This document shows positions 1 to 5,218 of a stretch of 5,782 nucleotides of DNA, in pieces. The notes below the pieces were generated by a model. It saw only the letters and a list, made by a program, of their open reading frames with translations. It was not told where the DNA came from and searched no databases. A program made the translations under genes and the position numbers. Source of the stretch: Chryseobacterium gleum. GTDB lineage: Bacteria; Bacteroidota; Bacteroidia; Flavobacteriales_D; Crocinitomicaceae. How positions within the stretch are numbered: the stretch's first letter is position 1; the number at the start of each line of letters is the position of its first letter. Where the stretch lies: the NCBI GenBank assembly GCA_945877045.1, contig CAMCQW010000137.1, positions 1 through 5,782 on the forward strand. Reading direction: 5' to 3'.

Positions 1-153
1 TCGGATATTTGCATTTTGAACGTAATCTTCTTTAAGAATTTTTATGGCGACTTTATTTCTTAACGATATATGCTCTGCTAGATAAACATTGGCCATGCCC
101 CCTTCGCCGAGGAGGGAAAGGATTTTGTAATTTTGAATTTGTTGACCTATCAT
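1..153 (-). CDS. Hanks-type Ser/Thr protein kinase, N-terminal fragment (runs off the left edge)
   Basis: The complement of 153-1 reads as 51 uninterrupted codons from an ATG. They show the start of a eukaryotic-like Ser/Thr kinase: the glycine-rich ATP loop GEGGMANVY at residues 16-24 and the strand-3 VAIK motif, whose lysine (residue 38) would hold the ATP phosphates. The ATG lies just before the first kinase strand (IQNYKILSLLGEGG), the usual spacing for a cytoplasmic kinase with no leader. The stop codon of the upstream kinase gene (162-1319) lies only 8 bp away, so the two are very probably one transcription unit. The fragment aligns position by position with that neighbour (Y-x-I, GEGGMAxVY, VAIKIL), which suggests an old tandem duplication, although the residues between the motifs differ widely. 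The HRD and DFG catalytic motifs and any C-terminal sensor domain lie outside the window. Family assignment is secure; target and signal are unknown. Confidence 0.9.
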   Translation of the reverse strand, partial: MIGQQIQNYKILSLLGEGGMANVYLAEHISLRNKVAIKILKEDYVQNANIR

Positions 154-161
154 CGTTAAAA

Positions 162-1319
162 TTAATAGCTGGCCATTATAACAAGTGTTATTATCAAACC
201 GATAAATAGCGTTATGGCACCTAAAATAATCCCCGCTATTGCTGCACCCTTATTTGTTGAGGCATTACCGTTTTGATCTTTCTGACCTTTTGACCCCAAT
301 ACTATAGCAATAATACCCAAAATTAAATCTATTACTGGAATCCAACTTAACAAGAACCCGATAATGCCAACTACCAATGCAGCTGTTGCCGCTCCATTTT
401 CTTGACTAACAAGGGGTGGTTTTTGTTGTTTTACCTCTTTGTTTTCAATGATTTTCTCCCTAGGTCCATCATCGATTGATTGCTGTTTCGCCGCTGATTG
501 AACGTTAGAAGTTGAACCCGAAGTATCCATCTCTTTTAACATTTCTAGAACTGTTTGATAGCGTTCATTTCTATCTTTAAAAGCAGCTTTCTGGATGATA
601 GCATCAAACGTTGGATTGTTTTCCAGACTTGGAATTGGTTCATTGATGATTTTTGTAAAAATCTCATAACTCGATTCTTCTGCACTTTCATAGGGAGCTT
701 TCCCTGTTAATGTGAAATAAAGCGTAACGCCTAAAGCATAAATGTCAGCGCGATGATCAATTGATTTTTCGCCTTTAACTTGTTCCGGGCTCATGTATAC
801 AGGCGTCCCCATTTGCGTACCTGTTTGGGTCATTTCATTGCCAGTTCCAAATAGTTTTGCAATTCCAAAATCAAGTATTTTTACCTGATTGGCTTTGTCA
901 ATAAAAATATTGGCGGGCTTAATATCTCTATGCACAATTCCCTTTGAATGGGCATAATCAAAGGCATTCAATACTTGGGTAAATAGCATCTTTACCTCAT
1001 TAGTTGAAAGTGGCCCAGTTCGTTTAACCCGTGCATCCAAGTCTTCGCCTTCTAAAAGCTCCATGATAATTGCGAGGGTTTCATCTTTCTCTTCCACATC
1101 AAAAACACGCGTGATATGCGGATGACTCAACGAAGCCATAAAATTTGCTTCATTTTCAAATCGTTGACGCAATTGTGGATTCCTTGCCAAAATTGGGCTT
1201 AGGATTTTAATAGCCACTTTGGTTCCTAATTTCTCATGAATTCCTTCATATACGGATGCCATTCCGCCTTCACCTATTTTTCTGGTGATGGTGTATTTGC
1301 CGATGCTCGTGTTTAACAT
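162..1319 (-). CDS. Ser/Thr protein kinase with C-terminal DUF4190-like membrane domain
   Basis: This 385-residue protein is a Hanks-type kinase that should phosphorylate Ser/Thr residues of cytoplasmic proteins. All catalytic landmarks are visible: glycine loop GEGGMASVY (16-24), ATP lysine K38 in VAIK, helix-C glutamate near E57, HRDIKPANI (130-138, catalytic D132, N137), DFG (150-152, Mg-binding D150), a Thr-rich activation loop (T165, T167, T172), the SPE version of APE (177-179) and D192 of helix F. It should therefore be active and probably autophosphorylates. A polar linker (about 266-308) leads to a hydrophobic C-terminus: about 311-343, then about 358-382, with a GSKGQKDQNG loop between them. 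The pattern (GIIGFLL..., GIIAIVLGS, then AIAGIILG) resembles the small membrane domain DUF4190. The kinase therefore appears to be anchored from its C-terminus with almost nothing outside the membrane, unlike PASTA-type receptors. It lies 160 bp downstream of the FHA gene and 8 bp upstream of a second kinase. The start codon fits the kinase fold directly. Confidence 0.95.
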   Translation of the reverse strand: MLNTSIGKYTITRKIGEGGMASVYEGIHEKLGTKVAIKILSPILARNPQLRQRFENEANFMASLSHPHITRVFDVEEKDETLAIIMELLEGEDLDARVKRTGPLSTNEVKMLFTQVLNAFDYAHSKGIVHRDIKPANIFIDKANQVKILDFGIAKLFGTGNEMTQTGTQMGTPVYMSPEQVKGEKSIDHRADIYALGVTLYFTLTGKAPYESAEESSYEIFTKIINEPIPSLENNPTFDAIIQKAAFKDRNERYQTVLEMLKEMDTSGSTSNVQSAAKQQSIDDGPREKIIENKEVKQQKPPLVSQENGAATAALVVGIIGFLLSWIPVIDLILGIIAIVLGSKGQKDQNGNASTNKGAAIAGIILGAITLFIGLIITLVIMASY

Positions 1320-1414
1320 ATTCTTTTATATAAATTTCCTTAAAGTTATATTTTTTTGTATTAATTGGCTTTTAATTTCATAACGCCCCTAATTTTCGCA
1401 AATTATTATTTTGT

Positions 1415-1435
1415 GTTTTTTGACCATCAAAAAAC
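1415..1435. repeat. Perfect 9-bp inverted repeat (hairpin) between FHA and kinase genes
   Basis: The arms GTTTTTTGA (1415-1423) and TCAAAAAAC (1427-1435) are perfectly complementary around a 3-base centre. The repeat lies 44 bp after the stop of the FHA gene and 95 bp before the kinase start. In the minus-strand transcript it would form a short, A/U-rich hairpin, but no U-run follows it, so it is a poor intrinsic terminator. It could be a weak attenuator, an RNA-processing site or an operator. Just to its left, 1399-1413 is a near-palindrome (CAAATTATTATTTTG). Function is unknown. Confidence 0.45.
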
Positions 1436-1479
1436 GGAATAATGTCTTTACTAAATACGCTAATTTATAGTTGATTTTT

Positions 1480-2265
1480 TTAAAGATATGAAGGACATCC
1501 ATGTAATTTTTCGTAACCATATTCTTCAGGACATTCATCTTCACTATCAGGAATGCCGTCTTCATCATAATCTGGACATCCATATGTATTTGTTGGTCCA
1601 GGTTGATCCCAACAGGCATCAGAACCATCAGGAATACCGTCTTTATCGTAATCTGGACATCCATTTAAAATTGTTAGGCCAGGTTTTTCAGGGCAGGCAT
1701 CTTCAGTATCAGGAGTGCCATCCGAATCACTGTCTATAACGCTTTCTGCACCTTTTGGTTCGGTATATACATCATTCTCTTTTGGTTCGTTTGAAATCCC
1801 TGAGTCAATTTTTCCGGGTTTAAAAGCTCCTGATTTATATGCGCCGCCAATTGCGACTAGTATGACCATTACGATGCTCAATAATAACCTTGCGTTACTC
1901 AGTGAAATACTACTTGTAGGAGGGGGTATTGGTGTATAATTGTTTTGTCCCTTGTTATTTGCATTTTCCGAATATTGAGATTGATTTGAGACAATTTTAG
2001 TTTTTCTTTCTCCCTCATTGTTTTCCAACACAAAATATTTTCTCCAAGGAAATAAAACTGTTCCCAATTTTAATGTATCATTAGTTGAAAGCGCTTTCTC
2101 CCCATGTATACGATTTCCATTAACGAAGGTCCCATTGCTAGAACCATTATCACTAATAACAATGCCACTTGCGGTTTGAATAATGGTAGCATGATGTCTT
2201 GAAACACTTGCGTCGTCTATCGTGATGTCATTGTCTTTACTTCTACCAATTGTTAGCTGCTTCAT
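1480..2265 (-). CDS. FHA domain - transmembrane helix - thrombospondin type 3 repeat protein
   Basis: This is a 261-residue, three-part protein. Residues 1 to about 80 are a forkhead-associated (FHA) domain, which binds phosphothreonine peptides: IGR (6-8), VSRHH (21-25, with S22 and H25) and GSSNGTFVNG (41-50, N44) are the conserved phosphopeptide-binding positions. A polar, Pro-containing linker (about 81-120, with TPIPPPTSS) leads to one membrane helix (about 126-142). After a further acidic linker, residues 178-258 hold three consecutive 27-residue TSP3-type repeats with the DxDxDGxxDxxDxC calcium-binding pattern, and the protein ends three residues later. There is no signal peptide, so the likely topology is FHA in the cytoplasm and repeats outside. 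The gene lies just upstream of two kinases, so the natural ligands are phosphothreonines made by these kinases. TSP3 repeats in Bacteroidota usually sit before an OmpA or sorting domain; none is present here. Domain assignments are strong; topology and partnership are inferred. Confidence 0.92.
   Translation of the reverse strand: MKQLTIGRSKDNDITIDDASVSRHHATIIQTASGIVISDNGSSNGTFVNGNRIHGEKALSTNDTLKLGTVLFPWRKYFVLENNEGERKTKIVSNQSQYSENANNKGQNNYTPIPPPTSSISLSNARLLLSIVMVILVAIGGAYKSGAFKPGKIDSGISNEPKENDVYTEPKGAESVIDSDSDGTPDTEDACPEKPGLTILNGCPDYDKDGIPDGSDACWDQPGPTNTYGCPDYDEDGIPDSEDECPEEYGYEKLHGCPSYL
1492..1734 (-). repeat. Three in-frame 81-bp tandem repeats encoding TSP3 calcium-binding units
   Basis: The units are 1654-1734, 1573-1653 and 1492-1572 in coding order. 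Each encodes 27 residues, beginning with D-x-D-x-D-G and ending in G-C-P, with two cysteines per unit (C191/C203, C218/C230, C245/C257). At DNA level, 1547-1582 and 1628-1663 match at 33 of 36 positions with an offset of exactly 81 bp. The corresponding part of the first unit is clearly more diverged. In TSP3 domains the acidic side chains bind Ca2+ and the cysteines can pair as disulfides, which fits a location outside the cytoplasm. Confidence 0.85.
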
Positions 2266-2376
2266 AGGTGTTGTTTTTTATTTGGCGTTTTCAATTCTAT
2301 CCTACGAAGAATTATTAACAGCGAACAAATTAAATAAAGGCATTGGTTTTTAGACTAGACATTAGAAAACGAAATA

Positions 2377-2829
2377 TTAAAATTCATCACAAGGATTGCC
2401 AAGTCCGTAGTCGTCCTCATTAGTTATGTCCCAAGAAACAGTCCCATCTTCATTTGTTGTGATCACTAAGGTGTTCAAAGGAGATAAGTCTAGTGTTATG
2501 TATGATTTTGTGTATACATTGCCATTTTCTGCAAGCCATTTAAATTTTAAAGGCGTCCCATCAAATTCTTTAATTTCTACATCATAAATTGAACTTGTTG
2601 CATTTCCAGTCCTGATTACATAATTATGGTTGGGTTCAATCCACATATCAGGAAGTAAATCGCTTCCAAAACTATTCGTCCCTGTTTCACGAATCCGAAT
2701 TGAAGAAAAGGTCTCTTCGCTATAATTAGCGACAAAAAAACAATAGTATTGCTGTGCTGCGAGACTGTTGTCAATTAAGATAGTTGTAAAAAGAAATAGG
2801 GGAAGTAAGAATAGTTTAATTTTTTTCAT
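2377..2829 (-). CDS. Small secreted beta-rich protein of unknown function
   Basis: This 150-residue protein opens with a clear Sec signal peptide: MKKIK, a hydrophobic core (residues 6-20) and a probable cleavage after SLAA (residue 25). The mature part of about 125 residues is rich in alternating hydrophobic/polar stretches typical of a beta-sandwich. It has only two cysteines (C30 and C147), one near each end, which could form a disulfide. The pattern 'SSIRIRETGTNSFGSDLLPD...IEPN...YDVEIKEFDG' reminds me of small exported proteins of other bacteria that share a 'S-W/F-G-D-D-L-L...L-P-x-G...Y-D-L/V' signature. This is recall, not a search, and those proteins have no settled function. The gene ends 111 bp upstream of the FHA gene on the same strand, so co-transcription is possible but not shown. 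The start is set by the signal peptide. A good flavobacterial -7 element lies 24-31 bp upstream of the ATG. Confidence 0.85.
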   Translation of the reverse strand: MKKIKLFLLPLFLFTTILIDNSLAAQQYYCFFVANYSEETFSSIRIRETGTNSFGSDLLPDMWIEPNHNYVIRTGNATSSIYDVEIKEFDGTPLKFKWLAENGNVYTKSYITLDLSPLNTLVITTNEDGTVSWDITNEDDYGLGNPCDEF

Positions 2830-2852
2830 GGCAGATTTAATTAGTTTATTTT

Positions 2853-2860
2853 CAAATATA
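2853..2860 (-). promoter_or_regulatory. Candidate -7 promoter element facing the small secreted gene
   Basis: Read on the minus strand this is TATATTTG, a perfect match to the TAnnTTTG -7 consensus known for flavobacterial sigma-A promoters. It would start transcription about 16 nt before the ATG at 2829. No TTG is found at the expected upstream distance, and the element lies in an alternating TA tract that could produce the match by chance, so support is partial. Confidence 0.4.
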
Positions 2861-2889
2861 TATATAAAAAGTTGCTTTTTAAAATAAAA

Positions 2890-2908
2890 GGATTAGAAAA
2901 TTTAATCC
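2890..2908. repeat. Inverted repeat in the divergent intergenic region
   Basis: GGATTA (2890-2895) and TAATCC (2903-2908) are perfect inverted arms around a 7-base centre. In RNA, one G-U and one A-U pair could extend the stem to 8 bp. On the minus strand the repeat is followed by TTTTATTTT, which gives it a terminator-like look, but no gene is known to enter from that side. It may equally be a regulator-binding site between the two outward promoters, or a chance match. Confidence 0.35.
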
Positions 2909-2930
2909 CCCTCCATAAAAAACCTGATTA

Positions 2931-2959
2931 TTGTAACTTTTCCACCCTTTTTCATTTTG
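2931..2959 (+). promoter_or_regulatory. Candidate flavobacterial promoter for the 3036-5047 gene pair
   Basis: TTG (2931-2933) is followed after 18 bp by TCATTTTG (2952-2959). This matches seven of the eight positions of the -7 element TAnnTTTG at a spacing within the published 17-23 bp range for the -33/-7 promoter of flavobacteria. Transcription would start near 2966, giving a leader of about 70 nt before the ATG at 3036. The position between divergent genes supports a promoter here. The exact boxes are an inference from consensus matching by eye. Confidence 0.5.
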
Positions 2960-2996
2960 AAAAATGATGTCTTTTAGTCGATTGATTGAAAAATGA
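2957..2996 (+). repeat. 11-bp direct repeat in the leader, overlapping the promoter
   Basis: TTGAAAAATGA occurs at 2957-2967 and again at 2986-2996, 29 bp apart. The first copy overlaps the last three bases of the proposed -7 element and the likely start site. Each copy is directly followed by half of a complementary pair (GATGTC at 2966-2971, GACATC at 2995-3000), so the leader can also pair with itself across a 23-nt loop. This arrangement could be a repressor site or an RNA structure; neither is shown. Confidence 0.4.
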
Positions 2997-3035
2997 CATC
3001 TGAATTTAAGTAATGTATCATCCAATTTACTTCCA

Positions 3036-4436
3036 ATGAAACATCGAATTCAATTATTATTTTGTTTGCTATTGTTTCCAATTTTGGGCGCTGGGCAGAA
3101 AATGAGAATTATTACAAAAGAAGATTATCCTATCTTTTTTGACTATGCTAATCCATATTCATTAGTTACTATTTTAACTAATAATCAAGAGATTATCCCT
3201 TTTTTGATTAAAGAAAACGACTATACTGGAGTTTATAGTCAATATATGTTGAATGATATGGGTTTTGATTCAGTAGAATTCACTTCGTTTACATCATGGA
3301 CAGACTTTATCATTTATTCTCCGGAATTTGAATCTGAATGGCTTCTTTTTAAAACAGCTCAAACGAAAGAAGATTATTTGGATTCTATTTCTACTAATAG
3401 GGCGTATGATTTAATAACGAAAATGAATAAAGAGGTTTTTGCCCGATCGTGGGACCATGCTAAGGAATTCTCTTATCTGAAACTGCCTTTTGATTACTAT
3501 TTTGATGTTCAACACATTGTGGCGTTTATTTTAGAAGAAAAAAACGATGAGATTTGGGTGCATTTTATTTCTACTATTCAAGGAAAAAACGTCATTGGTC
3601 TTTCCCTTTTAAAAGAACAAGTCGCAAATGGAGATAATTTTGCTTTTTGGACTAAATTAGATGAGTCAACTTCAAATCTTGTAAATGATTATTTTCATAA
3701 ACTTGCATTGGAAGCGTATGAGTCAAACAAAGATTCAGATTATCAAGGCACCAATTACTGTGATTATAATAATTATTCATTCAATTCTTATCGGCGAAAT
3801 GATGATTATTATATGAACGCTTATGAGTTATCCTTAAATGCTATAAGTCCAAATGTAGGATTACTTATGAATACGCAACAAGAAGCGAAAGGACTAACTA
3901 TCATTACAAGCACTCAAAAATTAGGGGATACGATAAAATTATATGAGTGGTGGTATGACAACATAACCTTTCCCCTATATAAATCCACTGAAAATTGGTA
4001 TGAATTTATGGATTCAATTGATTACATCATAAATGAGGGTGGCTTATTTGTTGAGGAGACACTATTACATGAGAGTTTTCTGAATACCCCCCTTAATGAG
4101 CCGCTTCGTTTACCTAAAAAATCTAATATATATTGGGTTGAATCCAATGACCAGCGAATTTATGTATCTTTTTGTGTGAATGATGAGCTAAAAAATAAGC
4201 GCGTCATGGTGAATCAATTTTGTTTCACGCATCAAGGTCTTAATGGAATTGAGAGCCATATGCAGTATTTTAATTCTCAAAACGAAATTTACCCGGCTTT
4301 CCCCTTAGCATTACCCAGCGAAGTAACTTCGATTATGGCATGTTTAAAACAATTTGATCATCTCAAATTAAAAAGAATTGATAGTAAAACCGTGCAACAA
4401 ACACTTAAGTTAAGTAACCACCAACTAACATTTTAA
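3036..4436 (+). CDS. Secreted protein of unknown function, 466 residues
   Basis: I do not recognise this family. The protein begins with a Sec signal peptide (MKHR, hydrophobic residues 6-19, probable cleavage near GAG/Q21), which also fixes the start codon. The mature part of about 445 residues has no further membrane segment, no type IX secretion C-terminal sorting signature, no lipobox cysteine and no catalytic motif that I can identify. It is rich in aromatic and acidic residues. Residues 236-262 form a Tyr/Asn/Asp-rich stretch (NYCDYNNYSFNSYRR, then DDYY). Cysteines are sparse (C242, C380, C396, C436). Overall composition suggests a soluble or surface-associated mixed alpha/beta protein in the periplasm or outside the cell. 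The next gene starts 2 bp after its stop, so both are probably made together by coupled translation, and their products may act together. A candidate promoter lies 77 bp upstream. Confidence 0.88.
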   Translation: MKHRIQLLFCLLLFPILGAGQKMRIITKEDYPIFFDYANPYSLVTILTNNQEIIPFLIKENDYTGVYSQYMLNDMGFDSVEFTSFTSWTDFIIYSPEFESEWLLFKTAQTKEDYLDSISTNRAYDLITKMNKEVFARSWDHAKEFSYLKLPFDYYFDVQHIVAFILEEKNDEIWVHFISTIQGKNVIGLSLLKEQVANGDNFAFWTKLDESTSNLVNDYFHKLALEAYESNKDSDYQGTNYCDYNNYSFNSYRRNDDYYMNAYELSLNAISPNVGLLMNTQQEAKGLTIITSTQKLGDTIKLYEWWYDNITFPLYKSTENWYEFMDSIDYIINEGGLFVEETLLHESFLNTPLNEPLRLPKKSNIYWVESNDQRIYVSFCVNDELKNKRVMVNQFCFTHQGLNGIESHMQYFNSQNEIYPAFPLALPSEVTSIMACLKQFDHLKLKRIDSKTVQQTLKLSNHQLTF

Positions 4437-4438
4437 TC

Positions 4439-5047
4439 ATGAAAAACACATTCTTTTTACTTACCGTCCTTGCCATTTGTTTGTCAAGTTTTTCTCAAAA
4501 TCAAGCAGTTATTGGTTTCCCAGAGTATAAATTATTGTACCGGGGACATCATAACATCATTGAATGTGCCATGAACGACGCCGATTCAACCTACATTACT
4601 TGTCGGGATGACCAAGGAACCATTAGTGCCCTAAACTATACAGATGCCAATGGGGAAACAGCTTGTTTTGATGTTTTGGTCTATTATAATGTAAGCTCCT
4701 TTGAATTAGTGGTTCACGCCATAAAAAATAATAGTGATTATATTGTTCGTAAGGAAATCTTTCGAGTGAAAGATGCTCCTTATCCTGTTATTGTGCCCAC
4801 AACAATTTCGCACAGCGTGGGTGCGCGTGTTGACATTCACTTGAGTAATGATAGCCCGATCTCTAATGCAATTTTCGTTGTAACCGGAGGCACAATAGAT
4901 GACATTCCATTTTCTGGGAATTTACTTCCGGGTAGTATTGTAGCAAAAGTTAAGCCGGGTAAAAAAGTAGCGATAGAAGTTTTCTACACGCTAAACGGGG
5001 TTAAGGCATCGACTCCAGCTCAAGGCATATTAACTGTTACGAATTAA
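4439..5047 (+). CDS. Stand-alone GldM C-terminal-domain-like periplasmic protein
   Basis: The protein has 202 residues: a signal peptide (1-19, ending SSFS before QNQ) and a mature part that resembles the last two periplasmic domains of GldM, the inner-membrane motor/shaft protein of gliding and type IX secretion. The match is by recognisable landmarks. KLLYRGHHNII (31-41) corresponds to GldM's 'vLYRGvdNpi' strand, FRVKDAPYPVI (108-118) to its 'FRVKxxPxP' domain linker, and the last part (NLLPGSIV... KKVAIE... LNGVKASTPAQGILTV, 161-200) to the closing strands 'kpGdkV.I..I.a.gpDG..r.L..i.l.V'. GldM itself is about 500 residues with an N-terminal transmembrane helix and two more periplasmic domains; both are absent here, replaced by a cleavable leader. 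There is no gldK, gldL or gldN nearby, so this is a paralogue, not the core gene. Mature cysteines are C43, C55 and C76. It follows the unknown secreted gene by 2 bp. The homology is judged by eye and the role is unknown. Confidence 0.8.
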   Translation: MKNTFFLLTVLAICLSSFSQNQAVIGFPEYKLLYRGHHNIIECAMNDADSTYITCRDDQGTISALNYTDANGETACFDVLVYYNVSSFELVVHAIKNNSDYIVRKEIFRVKDAPYPVIVPTTISHSVGARVDIHLSNDSPISNAIFVVTGGTIDDIPFSGNLLPGSIVAKVKPGKKVAIEVFYTLNGVKASTPAQGILTVTN

Positions 5048-5118
5048 ATTTTTCTTGCGCTAGATTTCCGTATCGTATTGTCAATCTTATATAGTTTTCA
5101 AAATCTTCTAGGACGCTA

Positions 5119-5150
5119 TTGGCTTTAAATTAAAACCATAGCTATTTTTA
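5119..5150 (+). promoter_or_regulatory. Candidate promoter for the LolA-like gene
   Basis: The 171-bp spacer 5048-5218 separates the GldM-like gene from the last gene. It holds TTG (5119-5121), a 21-bp spacer and TATTTTTA (5143-5150), a seven-of-eight match to TAnnTTTG at an allowed distance, giving a leader of about 60 nt. A second possible -7 box, TATATTCG (5193-5200, also seven of eight), lies nearer the gene but lacks an upstream TTG. I saw no convincing intrinsic terminator in the spacer. Confidence 0.4.
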
Positions 5151-5218
5151 AAATTATAACGCCATCTGACATACAGTCACTATAATTTCTAGTATATTCG
5201 CATTTAAAATTTTTAAAT

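Noticed and set aside
1341..1348. Possible -7 element TAACTTTA upstream of the kinase gene (minus strand)
   Set aside because: It matches seven of eight consensus positions but no TTG is found 17-23 bp upstream, so it is not distinguishable from chance in this AT-rich gap.
1389..1664. Minus-strand 91-codon open frame overlapping the end of the FHA gene
   Set aside because: It is an out-of-frame reading of the TSP3 repeats; its own apparent repeats (MDVQI...) come from the 81-bp DNA repeat, and it lacks any independent signal.
1488..1939. Plus-strand open frames at 1488-1739 and 1715-1939
   Set aside because: Both lie antisense to the well-supported FHA-TSP3 gene and show only repeat-derived or low-complexity protein sequence.
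2857..2866. Short TA dinucleotide tract
   Set aside because: Too short to be a meaningful microsatellite; it matters only because it lowers trust in the overlapping TATATTTG promoter match.
5057..5115. Possible terminator hairpin after the GldM-like gene (CTAGATTT versus AAATCTTCTAG)
   Set aside because: The arms need a 3-base bulge, the loop is more than 35 nt, and no T-run follows.
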